From NCBI GenBank assembly GCA_023653785.1, contig JAMKCH010011875.1, positions 62,001-126,000 of the forward strand: a stretch of 64,000 nucleotides of DNA. The letters run 5' to 3'. Positions 1 to 11,785 of this stretch are shown here, one piece after another. The stretch comes from Ophioderma brevispina (lineage: Eukaryota; Echinodermata; Ophiuroidea; Amphilepidida; Ophiodermatidae). Within the stretch, counting starts at the first letter, position 1, and every line of letters starts with the position of its first letter. A program made the translations under genes and the position numbers. The notes under the pieces were generated by a model. That model was not told the origin of the DNA. It saw only the letters and a program-made list of their open reading frames with translations, and made no database searches.

Positions 1-825
1 CTTGTATTTCGGACGTTTTCAACTAACAATTCAAACGACACCACGATAATTTGTCACAAAGTAAGCACGGAAAGGCACATACGCAGATCAAAGATCAATA
101 CAAAGTCTTGAAGATGGATTGAAGATAAACTTATTATGCATAGCGACTTACTATATTTGAAACAAGAAGAGTCTTTTAAAAAGACAACCATCGCTTAGCG
201 TGGATGCTAATATGTTAGTGTAAATACTTGAGATCGAAGGAAACCCTCTCGTATTAGAGAGAATTATATAACCACAGGATATATGTCAGGCATCAAACAT
301 ACTCAAGCATCAACCTTTATTTTTGAAATATATACACCAAAAGACCACTATTTTGCAGTCCCTGTCACCGAAAGCCATTGGGTTTGGAAACGCCAGCCTT
401 ACACCCCATCCATTTCTTAGGTGCGTGCCCCGGGCCCTGTCACACTTGTCGTTTGACCTATTGCCCCAATTTACAAAGAAATAAGCCTGTCCCTGTTCAT
501 CATTCATTCTCAAAAATCTGGTTGAAAGAGGTTAGGATTTAATTTTGTGGACCAGTCTAGCTGGTCAAAGAGTAATGAACAAGTAAGTATATAGCTAAGG
601 ATATGCATGTTCGCGGTACTTGCTCCATTTTAATACCATATGAACAATTTGTATAACAATGCTGTCCAAATTGACTCATGGATTATTTTGACATGACATT
701 TGAATATGTCTAAAAACTGTTTTCACGTGTGTCTTTTGAAAAGACAACACTTTAGGCCTTATCAATATTTTATTTCTCTTAGTATACCTAAAAAATACAG
801 AATACCGCTCTCTTCCATGGTTCAT
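1..825. other. A+T-rich stretch, nothing recognised
   Basis: I see no coding exon, RNA gene or clear repeat here. The short open frames have no family resemblance and no convincing splice context. Confidence 0.5.
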
Positions 826-829
826 TTGG

Positions 830-1068
830 AATTGGGCAAATGAACCATGAAAGCATCCCGTTCCTTCGGAGGGGACGTTAAGCCGTCGGTCTCATGTACA
901 GAGAGTCCAACTGTACATGTACATCGTAGCGAGTGTCGAATAAGAGTAGGGTGTAAACCTCTGACTGTTCCCAATCCGCCCATTGTCTCAAAAGCGGGCC
1001 AAGTTAGGAGAGTCGTATCATGGATACACACTGCCCCGGATGAGCTTACTCAGGTGAATAAATACTGA
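830..1068 (+). mobile_element. Retroelement 3' fragment (LINE/SINE tail type)
   Basis: The stretch begins near a GGGACGTTAAGCCGTCGG motif and ends in a GGATGAGCTTACTCAGG motif followed by GAATAAATA. From memory, this arrangement recurs as the 3' tail of non-LTR elements and their SINE partners in marine invertebrates. The overlapping short ORFs on both strands look like by-products. The clade is not determined. Confidence 0.4.
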
Positions 1069-1105
1069 CACTACCACAAGCCATTACTAATGACTTGTGG
1101 ACACG

Positions 1106-1271
1106 CAAGTGCGTAACCCCCCCCCCCCCCAAACAGAACTCTTGCCCCCCTTCAGCCCCCAAATGAACTGACTTTTTGTACAGTGTCTATGGAGAAGGAC
1201 CCAAATTTGCCCCCTCAAAAAAGCCTTGCCCCCCTCAGCCCCCCATTTGCAAAGGTCTGGTTACGCCACTG
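1106..1271. mobile_element. hAT-type MITE with 8-bp target duplication
   Basis: A 166-bp non-coding element starts CAAGTGCGTAAC and ends GTTACGCCACTG, which are imperfect terminal inverted repeats. It is flanked by the direct repeat TGGACACG (1098-1105 and 1272-1279). The 8-bp duplication and CA...TG ends fit the hAT superfamily. The interior is C-rich. A sister element with the same ends lies at 46904-47112. Confidence 0.85.
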
Positions 1272-1615
1272 TGGACACGCTAAGAAGAAGAAGACCTAAA
1301 ATGTGAAAAAATACTTTACATATATTTCACATTTTCTGAAAATGGTGAGCCATGTTTTTAAGTCTGGTATTCTAACTAAATTAGTTATTATCCCAGGATG
1401 ACCTTGAGCCATGAGCCTACTGTGTCCAATTAATTGCAATAACACACGTATACCTTTTTAAGAGGAATATATCTATACACCTTTTCACCCGTATGAAAAA
1501 TTCCTATAGACCCTGTGGCCAAACATGTCATAAAGGCCCTACACACAATTTGATACACTTTTGAAAGAATATGGCCCTGAACCGGTATTTCAATATAAAG
1601 ACCCAAAAACAAGTA

Positions 1616-2100
1616 AACGCAGCATGTCTCTAAAATACCCCCATAGGTTACAAAACAATGGTCTTTGCACGAAAACATAAAATTATATCAATAGTTCGTT
1701 TTCTTCCGTAAATTTTGATACCCTTCTTGCCCCAGTGCGATCAATATTGCCAACACAATACCCATTATAAGAAAATCTCTCCCTTTTTAAAGTTGCAATA
1801 AAAGGTATAGCCATATTGATTGCCTTTCAGTGAAAGATCGCATTCTTCCCGTGAAGTGTGTGTCACTTAATGCATGGCTGTGTATTGTAACCTTGTAATA
1901 ATTGTCTTCAGATGCAACTTTGAAAATGTGACACATTTTCATAAAATGGACATTGTGTTGGCTGTATTGATCACAATGGAGCAAGAAAGGTGTCAAATTT
2001 GCAGAAAAAATAGACTATTGATATCATTTTATGTTTTCGTGCATAGACCAATGGTTTGTAACTTATGGGGGTATTTAGACATGCTGCGTTACTTTTTGGG
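1616..2100. mobile_element. Foldback element with ~190-bp arms
   Basis: The arm at about 1616-1800 (from AACGCAGCATGTCT) is repeated in inverted orientation at about 1890-2100 (ending AGACATGCTGCGTT). The loop is about 90 bp. Both arms carry the same block containing a CAATGGTCT-type motif and ACGAAAACAT. A third, single-arm copy is at about 47500-47620. The outer ends are diffuse and no target duplication was identified. The ORFs here are by-products of the arms. Confidence 0.65.
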
Positions 2101-2818
2101 GGGTCTTAAGTTAATAAACCATAAATCGCAAATATGGTATATGTACCTTTTTTTAATCCTTATAACATGACACAAACGTTGGTATACCTTTGAACATAAT
2201 TGGAACATTTTAGAATTTTACCCCTGTACAAACTTTACCCCCTTATTCCTCAAATAGCAAAAGGAGGACTCATAGGGAATTTTGATGTGTTGTTCCTCAC
2301 AACATCAAGAAACTATCCTGAAAAATTAGCTATGACTTATTTATTTCTGGGTGTTTTTATATTAATCTTGGACTAATATATGGGCAGGGAGGATAAAATA
2401 AAACTGACAGTTGTGGCATAGTAGCCCTACCACAGCTGCCAATCATACAGAGACGCACTCATATTTGTCTGAACAAGCGTAGAAACAATTGCACCAGGAT
2501 TTAGTTGAATATCCCAGAACAAGCTAACAACTCGATTATGACCGATTTAACGGTGGGAGAACTCCGGTTATCACTATCTTTCTGGCGTTAAAATGCTACA
2601 TTTGACTATCATGCATCACTATTGACTAAGCATATATTTTAACCACAAAACAATTTCGTTTCAAATTGTATCTAACAATTTTAACAGCAACGGTCATAAA
2701 AATGTAATAATATCTCTGAGCAAACTAAACAGTCATGACGTTGCACCTTATATACACCAGTAAACAAAGGTGGGGGAAGAGAAAACAATAAGAGATGACC
2801 AAAGGACACCCCAGTTTA
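2101..2818. other. No gene recognised
   Basis: A+T-rich sequence with no exon-like ORF and no repeat that I could pair elsewhere in the window. Confidence 0.45.
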
Positions 2819-3031
2819 TTAAGGTTCCATCATTGGTCGAGAGCATCCTTTGAGTAGTCTACCCCATTCAGGAGGAATTTCCGCTTTGTCCCTATTGAAG
2901 TTGTTAAGAAGAGACTTGATGTACAAAGCTTCCATTAGTTTCCTTTCAGTCCAAGTAGTGTTCCAGTCCAGAATTTTAGTCTTGTCCCAGTCAATGTTAT
3001 GTCTGACGATTAAAACTCTATAATCCATCAT
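2819..3031 (-). mobile_element. Penelope-like retroelement C-terminal fragment
   Basis: The minus-strand frame includes HNIDWDKTKILDWNTTW, then ERKLMEALYI and NRDKAEIPPEWGRLL. This resembles the end of the GIY-YIG endonuclease region of Penelope-like elements, where an H-x-IDWD-K-L...W..RK..EAL.I motif is followed by NRD.G....W..LL. Only the C-terminal ~60 residues remain. No reverse transcriptase is present next to it, so it is a dead fragment. A DIRS or other element with the same domain is the alternative. Confidence 0.55.
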
Positions 3032-3134
3032 TGAAGTCTTGACACTAGACTAGTTCTGTGCAATATTACAAGAAGGAATAACCAAAACTTGGAGGAAACT
3101 CATATTTCCCCATACTTCCTGTCTACAAGTAACA

Positions 3135-3205
3135 ATGGGAACAATGCCCCCCCCCCCCCGAAAATATATGTGCCCCCCTAAAAAAACTGGTTACGCCATT
3201 GGTAA
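3135..3205. mobile_element. Remnant of a hAT-type MITE
   Basis: The stretch has a poly-C run and a right end GGTTACGCCATTG, close to the ends of the elements at 1106 and 46904. A possible imperfect target duplication is GTAACAAT on the left and GTAACATA on the right. The left terminus is degraded. Confidence 0.45.
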
Positions 3206-3763
3206 CATAATTATAGGTAAAGTATCGTCAACAAATGAAATTACCATTGCTCAATCAATTAAAAAGTCAGTTATTGAAAATCAGTCCATATCAATGTCTC
3301 AGTTCATGAACATAATAAAATTGCTCAGATATTTTTAGTAATATTGCACAAATACAGTATACTCAGTGTCGGAGGAAGAATTAAGGTTTTCTGTAAATAG
3401 ATTGCAATTACAACTTAAATTAAACTAAACTTGCTTTTCAAGCTGAAAACAAAACCTATGGTTTCACTTTGACTCCCAGGTTTCGTTGTAGGTTAAAACC
3501 ATGAAAACTTGCCCATAATAGCCCATTGTTTAGTAATCTGAAGATACTGTTTATGATCTCTACCAATACAATCTTGCCATATTTATGTTCAAGTATACTA
3601 TGGCTAACCTACCAACTGTATTTATAGTGAGGAGCAGGACCCAGGTCAAACGTCATCGTTTACCGCCTCACTACGAAAGGTTTGACACACCTTTGGTAGT
3701 TAGTATGGACCCCCTCTATATCAACGCTAGGTAGTTAATACTCTCACATTGTGGTGTCACTTT
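3206..3763. other. No gene recognised; small palindrome
   Basis: Apart from a short hairpin around 3673-3702 (AAAGGTTTGACACACCTTT), I see nothing to annotate. Confidence 0.4.
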
Positions 3764-4154
3764 TCAATAGGGGCCATTTAAGAATTTACCCAGGGGTAAA
3801 CTTTTTTTCAAATGCTCTAATCATGTGGAAATTGTCGCCATATTGTCCGTCTGTCATAAGATTCCAAACATGTCTAGTTTGTACCAAAAAACTATGACCA
3901 ATGGTTTTGGATTTTATATGGTAACACTGGCTAAAATTAATAAAAACGGTCAATTTCTATTTGTAAGGGGTCACCATTAAAAATTTAATCTGATTCATAT
4001 TTTAAATACTTGCAAGTTATTGGGCCTGAGGTAAGAGGACTCCTAAAAGGTATAGTTTTGTATATGTAAAATGCTTACTCACGGAGAATGGGTAAAAGAA
4101 GTCCACACCAATTGGGGAGGGGTAAACGAACTTCCTTAAATAAGGCCCCTATGA
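3764..4154. mobile_element. 391-bp MITE, TIR TCA(A)TAGGGGCC
   Basis: The left end is TCAATAGGGGCC and the right end is GGCCCCTATGA, an inverted pair. The inverted similarity continues inward (ATTTAAG and GGGGTAAAC on both sides). TTT flanks each end (3761-3763 and 4155-4157) and could be a 3-bp target duplication, but it is too simple to be decisive. The interior is non-coding. Confidence 0.6.
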
Positions 4155-5119
4155 TTTCTGCTCCTCCTCTATTAATGATTATTATACTTCTTTAACAATC
4201 CAATCGTTATTCTATGAGAACATGATGCTGATAATTATAAACTCGTAAAAACACACTGAATTTGCATCAAATCAGTAGAATCCTACCGGTATGGAAATAC
4301 AGTTTTAACTACTGATTTGAAAATACAGTAATCATAGTTTTTGTAAGTAATGTTTCATGTTTCACGTAATGTACTATATATATTTTGGTATCGTATATAT
4401 TTATATATATATAAAGTGTTTTTGTTAAATAACGTTTTTGTAAAGGGGTCCCTCATTTCTGGACCGTTCTTGGCCTTTCGAATGACCCTTCCATGCTTTA
4501 ATGCTGTGTATATTCACAATGAAGGTATTGGATATAATATGGCACGGTGAATAAATAAATGTCAAATGATTCACTAAACTGCGGTCTTACAAACATCAGC
4601 CATCCTGACTTTCTTATCTGGGACATTCCCATTTTTTTCACTCATCACTTTTCTTTGTACTTCTCGAATATTAATTTATTCCTTCAATTATTCTCCACCT
4701 TCTATTGTTTTGGCCATAATGTGGTGTTAAAAAATGTTTTTTAACCAAATCACTGCTGACGACCATTTTTACTCTATATTAACGATGCATCTTTTGTGTG
4801 GCTCCATATGGCCAACAAGATTTTTGGCTCTCAGCAATAGGCGTAACATCTTCCTCCACAGTCCAAATGACAACAATATTTCTGCAAGCCTATTTAACCC
4901 TCTTCACAACCAAATCAACATATGGAAATAATTACTTTTTTCTGATTATGGCTTTTTATTTAATTCACACGTAGAGTCCTCCGCCAGGTAATCTTCAGCA
5001 AGCTTTAACTTTGCCAGTATTGTTTATACATTATTTTTCTGACCACACTTAACATCATTTGTATTTGTTTTGTGTTTTTTTTTGCTCTTTCCTAACATAT
5101 CGATCATAACGCATAACAG
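4155..5119. other. No gene recognised
   Basis: This is A+T-rich, with an alternating TA tract near 4380-4410. Short ORFs at 4350-4931 resemble nothing I know. Confidence 0.45.
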
Positions 5120-5309
5120 AAGTCAACATTACCTAAAGGATCAACTTTGAATAAGCGGTCGAGTTTGAAAAAGCGGCTAACCCTGGAAAAGAGTTCAACT
5201 TTAAACCATCCGAATATGCTTCTCATTGACGACAAACCAAACGAAGACATACCTCAAATAGATCAGACTCCTACAGATTCGACAAGATTCGTCCTCCGCT
5301 ATCATGTCG
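5120..5309 (+). CDS. Possible internal exon, Ser/Thr/Lys-rich
   Basis: An acceptor (ATAACAG) precedes an open frame starting KSTLPKGSTLNKRSSL and a donor (GTAGGT) follows, giving 190 nt that end in phase 1. The product is basic and Ser/Thr-rich, then acidic (IDDKPNEDIPQ). I recognise no domain. It might be an N-terminal exon of the TRPM-like gene downstream, since it is on the same strand. Its phase does not match the exon at 11657, which starts in phase 0, so at least one exon would have to lie between. Confidence 0.3.
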
Positions 5310-5574
5310 GTAGGTTTGGTTTAGATTTTTAAATTGAATGCGGACGGACGGAGGAGGGACCAACTTTTTATTTATTTTTTCTCGTATAGCTTATCATTGA
5401 CCATGTTCAATACTTCATTAAAGCGGAAATAAAATATAATGGCATCATTATTATAGGCCCTTTCACAAAGTTTTTGGGATACAAAGCGACCCTCTTTACA
5501 ATTGATACAGATACCTCTTGGAATACGTCAGCTGCCCTACATACCCAATGCATTACTAATTAGACTTAAGGGCT

Positions 5575-6125
5575 ACCATGACCCATGCACCCCCCCCCCG
5601 GGGCCGGGGGATTTTTGGAGACAACCATTTTTGCTGAAGCTTATTACCATAAGAAAACTGAATTCAGGTTGTCTGCAAAATCTCACCCTGGGTTTAACGG
5701 TGAGGGCGCTTGTCAAAATGGTGCCAAAATGCAACCCACCCCCCCCCCTTCGGGAGAGGAGTTAAAATGCCTAGCAGAACACAGAAACATCACAAGACAC
5801 TTGATTTTGGGACCAAATGGATTAGCTATGGTCCTCCTCTCCTTCGATTGATACCAAAATGAGTTACCAACCTGCCTAGCATTACGTCACAATGGCGTCA
5901 TAAAGTTCGCAGGTTAGCAAAATTGCCCACTTTCCATAGACACACATAGGGGAAAATCAATTTTCGTAAAAAATTTAGGAATATCCGATTTTCATGCGGT
6001 TTTTGGCTTCACTTGATGGGAAAATGACTAGTTTTATAAAAATGATAGCATTTTAGTGCTCTAATAAGGTTTTTGAGTCGCAAAAATTCGGATAATACAA
6101 TTTTCCACCCTATAATCATACATGT
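5575..6125 (+). mobile_element. Shorter copy of a dispersed repeat
   Basis: Blocks at about 5590-5740 (including GGTTGTCTGCAAAATC and GAGGGCG) and 5810-6060 (GATACCAAAAT, then GGCGTCA and GGAATATCCGAT) match 9390-8560 in inverted order. This copy lacks about 350 bp found between the two blocks of the other copy. It is non-coding; the overlapping ORFs at 5502-5851 follow poly-C runs. Confidence 0.55.
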
Positions 6126-6900
6126 ATTTTTCATACTTTCCAACAGAGACGTAATAGGACGTCATAATGGAGGATGTTGATACTTATTTGATAACAATGG
6201 AACGACAGAAATCAAAGCTACCCGTGTACAAAATTAGGAATCGGATGTTTTCAGTAACGAAAATCACGGATGGGGGTTCGGGAATTTGTTAAAAAATGGC
6301 CTCAGGTTAAGTCGGGTTAAGTCAAAACGATGGATGGAAGGCACATCCAGCGAGCCAATTATCAAGCCCTGATTGGTACCAGCAGAGTGTATCTTAGCAG
6401 AGGCCAGAAATTCCTCCACAGATGATCATGGTTGGAAGTTAAATTGATGGTGCATATAAGATAAAAGTGGCCACAGGGAGAGTTGACTGCCAAAAGATTG
6501 GTTGACATAATAGTAGAGGAAGAATTATCTGATACAGAAGAAGACAATTAAGACATGACCCTCAAGAAGAGGGGAGCGGAAAAGAGAAGAAGGCAAAAGA
6601 GAAGAAAAGTCTGCATCAAAGAGCTGCATTTAAGCGCGTGATACCAGGAAACCGGCAACGTATTGCTAAACGATAGCCCAATTGAACAATACCAATTGAT
6701 TTTAAAATGGGAAAAATCTTATCGTATCCAAAACACAGTGGTTCTCAAATGTGATCTAGACAGGGGTGGGTACAAGTCGGGTGCTTCACTGAATTCTGCA
6801 ATGTCCTTGTCTGTGCATTGTTGCACCAACATTGGGGAGACCAAGGGTGCCCCAGTGTCCTGATTTCTCCAGGTAGACTCACTTCTGCAAGGCCAACCTT
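6126..6900. other. No gene recognised
   Basis: No exon with family resemblance was found. The small ORFs on both strands have no splice support. Confidence 0.4.
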
Positions 6901-7271
6901 TTGATCGGCCTGGACAACCGCACTCGGCCAAAGATAAGTCAGCCCCAGAAGAAGGACGCTCACCAGGCTCAATACCAATAGAGCCAATGTTGACAGCAAG
7001 TCTTTCTTTCACAAGCCAACTCCCCCAAACTCCTTTAGAGACTATTCAAAGGACCAGACTTGCCTGGAAGTGGCCGCACAGAAACCCCCGCGACAAGCCG
7101 GCAGGAGGCTCAACGAACGGGTCAATGTTTCTGGGCGGACCCCTCATGCAGGTAAAGCTACTCCATACAGAGAAGCACAGGGCAAGCGCCGTTCGATCTC
7201 AGGCATTGCGGGCATTCAGGGTAATGGGGAAAAAGCCCCTTGTGGGGGCATCAGGGGCAGAGCCCCCCCCG

Positions 7272-7705
7272 GAAGCCTCTTGAGTTTAACATGGTTCGAA
7301 GTGTTTCGGAGATGGGTTAGGTCTTTATCTTGAAGCAGATGAATTATGTGAGCCTTGCGGGGCGTCCAGGAGGCGGAGCCCAGAAGCTCTTGGGTTGCAT
7401 ATTTCAGCGCCATCGGAGAGGCTCTCGGTTATCTCACCAATCATGAAGCAGAGAAACTATATGCCCTGGCGGAGGGCGAGGGTTCGGCAGCCGTGAAGCC
7501 TTGAGTTAAATAGCATGTTTGAGTGCCGTCGGAGAGATCTCAGTAATATCTCAATCTTGAAGAGATGAACTTTAACTGCCTGGTGGGTGGTCACGGTGAC
7601 GGAGCCACGGAACCTCTCAGTTTTAATATGTTTGAGTGCCGTCGGGAGAGATATCAGTTATTCATTATTTGAAGCGGATGAACCTTTACTGCCTGTGGAC
7701 AATTA
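7272..7705. repeat. Degenerate tandem repeat, ~110-117-bp period, four units
   Basis: Units begin near 7272, 7382, 7495 and 7612. Each has the order GAAGC-CTC-TTGAGTT, GAGTGCCGTCGGAGAG and CTTGAAG..GATGAA, followed by a G+C-rich block with CGGAGCC. The stretch is markedly more G+C-rich than its surroundings. It sits just after a GGGGGCATCAGGGGC/AGAGCCCCCC hairpin at about 7244-7270. Confidence 0.6.
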
Positions 7706-7890
7706 ACAACAAAAAGAAAACAACGATATTTTTTTTATTTTTCCAAAAACATTTTTCAGCCCCCCTCTGAGGTGGTGTCCGGCGGGCTGTTCCCCCTCCC
7801 TTTTTTTGCCCCTCCCTAGCTCAACACTGGCGTCCGATGTGGGTCTATAAGAGAGTGCAGGTCCAAGTGACTCCTAAGTAAACATGACTA

Positions 7891-8215
7891 TCACAGTGGT
7901 CCAGGGGCGCTCCAGACAGGACACTCAAAGGTGCGTGGTACGGCCGCGCAGTCGGAAAGCGTACACCTGTGCCCCGATGGACTTGCGCGCTGATGGATCT
8001 CCTCACATAAGGGGCGAGCCCCATCTAAACGCCCTTTGAGTCTCCTTTGCATCTGCAATTCTGTGCGCCAATTCCAAGATTCTATTTTCCAGACAAATAC
8101 GACAGGCTCCCGCACTCTTCAGGCCGGTCGCCGGCACAGATTCCGAACAGGAGAGGCATGAACATGCTCCCCGGGGCATTCCATCCCTGAGCCCACATAG
8201 ACCACAACCAAGCAC
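7891..8215 (-). other. G+C-rich block with a Cys-rich minus-strand ORF
   Basis: The minus-strand frame from 8215 encodes a Cys-dense segment (CGLCG, CSCLSC, CRIC) within 70 residues. This resembles a small zinc-binding module. Base composition differs from the neighbours. I cannot name a family. It may be part of a mobile element's gag-like protein or chance. Confidence 0.2.
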
Positions 8216-8559
8216 CTGTGTGTTGAAGTACGTTAGTAATTTCTTAACAACAACAACTTAAGTGGACGCGTTTGGTTGCGTCGCTACGCGTACACTCCTT
8301 GCCTGAAGCTCTCGCAAGCAGGCGTAGTAAGAAGCTTGTTGCTCACTTTATAATCATCCGTCAACACATCAAGACTCAAGAAACCACTTCGCTCCGGTGC
8401 GCTAAAATGCCAAAAAACTTCGCAAAAAGCTTCTAGGTAATCGTTCTCTCATCCTTTCCAGTAAGCGAAAAAAATGTGAAGGTAGTACCTTCACTGGGGT
8501 TAGGGTATGCCGTCAAAGTCGAAGGGTATGGGGGGGTTGCTACCCAAGGATATTTTATG

Positions 8560-9390
8560 TGGCATTTTTGAAAATATAATGCACAGTATGGCTCTAAAAC
8601 TCTACGGTTATGTAAAACTAGCCAATCACCATTATTTAGAGCTGAAAACCGCTTGAAAATACGATATTCCTGCGTTTTTAGCGCAAAATTGGACTCGCGG
8701 ACTTGATGACTCCATTGTGACGCCATACTAGGTATGTCGGTACCTATTTTGGTATCATTGGAAAGAGGACTACCATATCTATCCACTGGTTTCAACATCA
8801 TAAGCATCGGTGCTTTATAACAAATTCCCCTTGGTAAACCGTGTTACAAAAAAGGCTTGGTAAGACGAGGGTTATGTGGTCTAGACCATTTTTACATAAA
8901 GCGCCCTCTATATATACACTTGAAAGGCTAACTACTTCATTTTTAAGTGTTTACTTTACCTCAAACCAATCCACAGGTGCATGACAAAGTATATAATTGG
9001 TGACACCGACATTTTGCCTTTAAAGAGGCATTAAGTGTGTAAATACACGGTGTTTCATTGTTTTGGTGGCCATTTTGAAATATGACGCCCTCTAGAGGCA
9101 GGTTAAGCATGCCAAAAGGTGTCCAACTATTCCTCGGTGTGTTTTGGTGCGACTAAGTAGTTACATAGTGCATGAATTTGGATCAAAAATTAAGATATAT
9201 GCCAAAAAAGGGCATTAAGTGAATATTGGCCGCCATTTTGAAAAAAACGCCCTCACTCTTTAACCCAGGATGGGGATTTTTGCAGACAACCTGATTTTGA
9301 TAGCTATATGTATAAGGTTTCGAAAAATAGTGGTCTCCAAAAATCCCCGGGGGGTGCAGGGTTTCGGTTATGGGCTCATGACCTACATAC
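8560..9390 (-). mobile_element. Longer copy of the dispersed repeat seen at 5575
   Basis: Read on the minus strand, this copy starts with CCCCGGGGATTTTTGGAGA near 9360. It passes GGTTGTCTGCAAAAATCCC and GAGGGCG and ends with the GATACCAAAAT / TGGCGTCACAATGG block near 8700. It is about 830 bp, compared with 550 bp for the plus-strand copy. The 124-codon minus-strand ORF at 8433-8807 lies in its final block and has no recognisable domain. Confidence 0.55.
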
Positions 9391-9394
9391 CTTT

Positions 9395-9590
9395 GGGCGG
9401 CGGTCAATGGACAATATCCCTAGCAGCTCCCCATTTAGCACCTGGGTGGAGAGAGGCAATCGAGATAAAGGGTCTTGCCAAGGACACAACGCTTAGGCAA
9501 CAGTGGTACTCAAACCCACGACCATCGTATCACGAGCCGAATGCTCTATCCACTGGACCACACGTGCTCTCAATGTCATGAAAGAAATTT
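9395..9590 (+). mobile_element. tRNA-derived SINE-like element
   Basis: It contains a run like GATAAAGGGTCTTGCCAAGG followed by ACACAAC. Downstream is a reverse-oriented tRNA-like block (CTCAAACCCACGACC ... ATGCTCTATCCACTGGACCA). This layout is common to SINEs of marine invertebrates and fish, from memory. No poly-A or target duplication was defined. Confidence 0.6.
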
Positions 9591-9604
9591 TTTAACATAC
9601 TAAA

Positions 9605-10073
9605 ATGGACCCTTGTTGAAATCACTTCCACAATTTGAAAACAATTTCAATGCTTACATTCTGTAAAAACATTAAAAACAGCAAGAGTTCGTTGCAGATT
9701 GTGGCAATTCCTGTCATGAAATATCAATGTTTTGACATCCCTGCCAGAATTTACAGTGTATTTTTGTGACGCAATTCAAAAGCATTCAGACCAGGATTCA
9801 GTCATTGTACTTCAGGCTTGTACTTGTAGTAAGATAATAGCAATGGTTTGTGAGCTGATAATATAATAATAAGATAATTTTAGCAATGGTCTGTAAGCTG
9901 ATGACTGCATGTTTGTCAAGTTTGATAAATGCTGCTGGCAGTAATGTCAGCATCCTTGGCCGAGAAGTGAAGCTTACAAGAAAAACAATATTAGTTACTT
10001 TTCCCTTTTTTTACAAAATGTAAACACCCAAATTGTTTTCAAATTTGTGCAAGTGATTTCAGTAAGGGTCCAT
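9605..10073. mobile_element. 469-bp MITE with ~75-bp inverted termini
   Basis: The left end ATGGACCCTT and its following TGAAATCACTT, TTTGAAAACAATTT and TTACATT are matched in reverse complement at 10010-10073 (ending AAGGGTCCAT). No clear target duplication is seen. Non-coding. Confidence 0.65.
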
Positions 10074-10169
10074 TTCATTATGTCTGAATATTATTTCATG
10101 CCATTCAAGATTCATTAAAATATTGCTGAGATTTTAGACGTGTAAATATTCGCCACTTTTTAAGAAATT

Positions 10170-11055
10170 GTCTCGTATACTACGTGAATCAAAAGAAGTG
10201 CAAGGATTGCAGATGACCTTGACCTTGATAAAGTCACTGAATCATAGATTTGTTGTCGTTTTAATAACGAAATTCTAATATGCTTCCAAGTGTTGAAAAA
10301 ATGAAAGAAATCGACTGAAAAATAAGCCAGATATGACAAATTTTATAAGCACACCTCCTTTTCCTCCATTCCAATGGAATTTCAGTTAAGCAAGCTATTA
10401 CGGTAATGTGTATACGATATACAGGGTTTTGCATTATGAAAGTAATGAAGTGAACGTTCAGTCGCAATTATCAATGTAACTGTAATTTATTGTGTAACTG
10501 GCATAGTAAATGTTCACACAAAAGCTCACCCAATTAATCCTGATGTGTAAATGAAAAGGGTTTTCAAGACTGCTACTGTAATTCAGGTCTAGATACAAAG
10601 ATATGCCAATAAGGGACTGAAATCATAGCAACATCCTAAACAATGGGAAGATCTTGTTTTCTCGTACTGCAACGGGTGAATTGGTGTTTGGATTTGTCAT
10701 ATGAGTTGGCACATTGGTATAAATAGATTCATTGATTAGTCCGTAGTTCAAATAATAAAGAAATATAACATTAAGTTGACGAAGACATCATGATATTCAT
10801 GATATCGTACACTCTCACAAACAGAAGTTTAATGGGTGTAAATCCCATAGGAATAGAAAAAAGGGGTGTGCTTACAAAACCTGCGATATCTAGCGTATTT
10901 TGATGATTTCTTTCATTTTTTCAACACATGAAAGTATATTAGATGTGTTTTATAAAAAAACAACAAATCTATGATATAGTGATTGCATTAAGGTCAACTT
11001 CATCTTTAATACTTGCACATTTTTTTTATTCACGTAGTATAGTACTTCAGACCAG
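10170..11055. mobile_element. Large foldback element, arms up to ~200-250 bp
   Basis: The left arm from about 10170 (TATACTACGTGAAT ... GTTGAAAAAATGAAAGAAAT ... AAGCACACC) is repeated inverted at about 10830-11055. Identity falls towards the loop. No target duplication or coding content is evident. Confidence 0.65.
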
Positions 11056-11656
11056 TTTGTAGTGCCTAATCGATAAATGACGTGAACGCAGAACGGAAAG
11101 AGTTGTATGTCAGATCTGTCGCTTGCCTCTTTCAACAAAGTATTCTTTTAGTAAGAATAAATAAAATTTCCACTTTCAAGATTCTTAATAAACTACGATC
11201 AAGCCGACTATGAAGCACCTGTACTTTTGTTTTGTGCTGCTGAATAACTTCAGTGGTCAAAACTATGCAAAAACTTTTTAATTACATGCACGTGAAAGCT
11301 TCTGAAAAGAGCTGCAACACTCATTGATTATACACAGAGAAAAAATGTTATATAAAAAAAATACACATTGTAAAAATAGAAAATGTTTACCTACATTACA
11401 ACTTTACCTAAATCAAGTAAATATTACCTACATTAAGTATAAATTTACATAATTATGATAGAGTTCTGTTTTTACATAGTTTATGTATTTTCTTCTGTGT
11501 ACCACCAATTCAAGTAATAACTTCATCCGGGAACTTCATCCGATAAGTTTCGATAATTTTAATCGAATTGAGGAACACTTTGGCTATGAAGTTAAATAAC
11601 CAATCGCATTTTGGATCATTTTTGGTAACCATGGTAACACGTGTTTATCCTTTTAG
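11056..11656. other. Intergenic or intronic, nothing recognised
   Basis: A+T-rich sequence leading to a pyrimidine-rich acceptor (TTATCCTTTTAG) at 11656. I looked for an upstream TRPM exon and did not find one. Confidence 0.4.
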
Positions 11657-11761
11657 GTTCACAGTGATGCCACAGATGGTACAGGTGGGACTCAGGCATA
11701 CCAATTTGGAGAGATTGAGTTCGTTGGTCCGGGAACCACACCTGGGAAGAAAATACGCAAG
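11657..11761 (+). CDS. TRPM-like exon 1 of the visible set (start of SLOG region)
   Basis: This exon has 35 codons, phase 0 in and phase 0 out, between TTTTAG and GTAATG. The translation contains YQFGEIEFVGPGTTPGKKIRK. TRPM channels carry an equivalent F-GEIEF-G....K-R stretch just before their N-terminal nucleotide/ligand-sensing SLOG (LSDAT, MHR1/2) domain. In TRPM2-type proteins that domain binds ADP-ribose-type ligands. The next visible exon, at 14041, also starts in phase 0. A DNA element inserted only 24 bp beyond the exon end, at 11786. Upstream exons and the start codon are not identified. I am fairly sure of the family because four exons in a row match in order. Confidence 0.7.
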
Positions 11762-11785
11762 GTAATGTTCCGTTTGATGACGGGT

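Noticed and set aside
847..1068. 73-codon plus-strand ORF as a small protein
   Set aside because: It coincides with a retroelement 3' tail motif and overlaps a minus-strand ORF of equal size.
7216..7413. CRISPR-like array (repeated G+C-rich units)
   Set aside because: The units are degenerate, ~113 bp long, without constant spacers, in a eukaryotic context. An ordinary tandem repeat.
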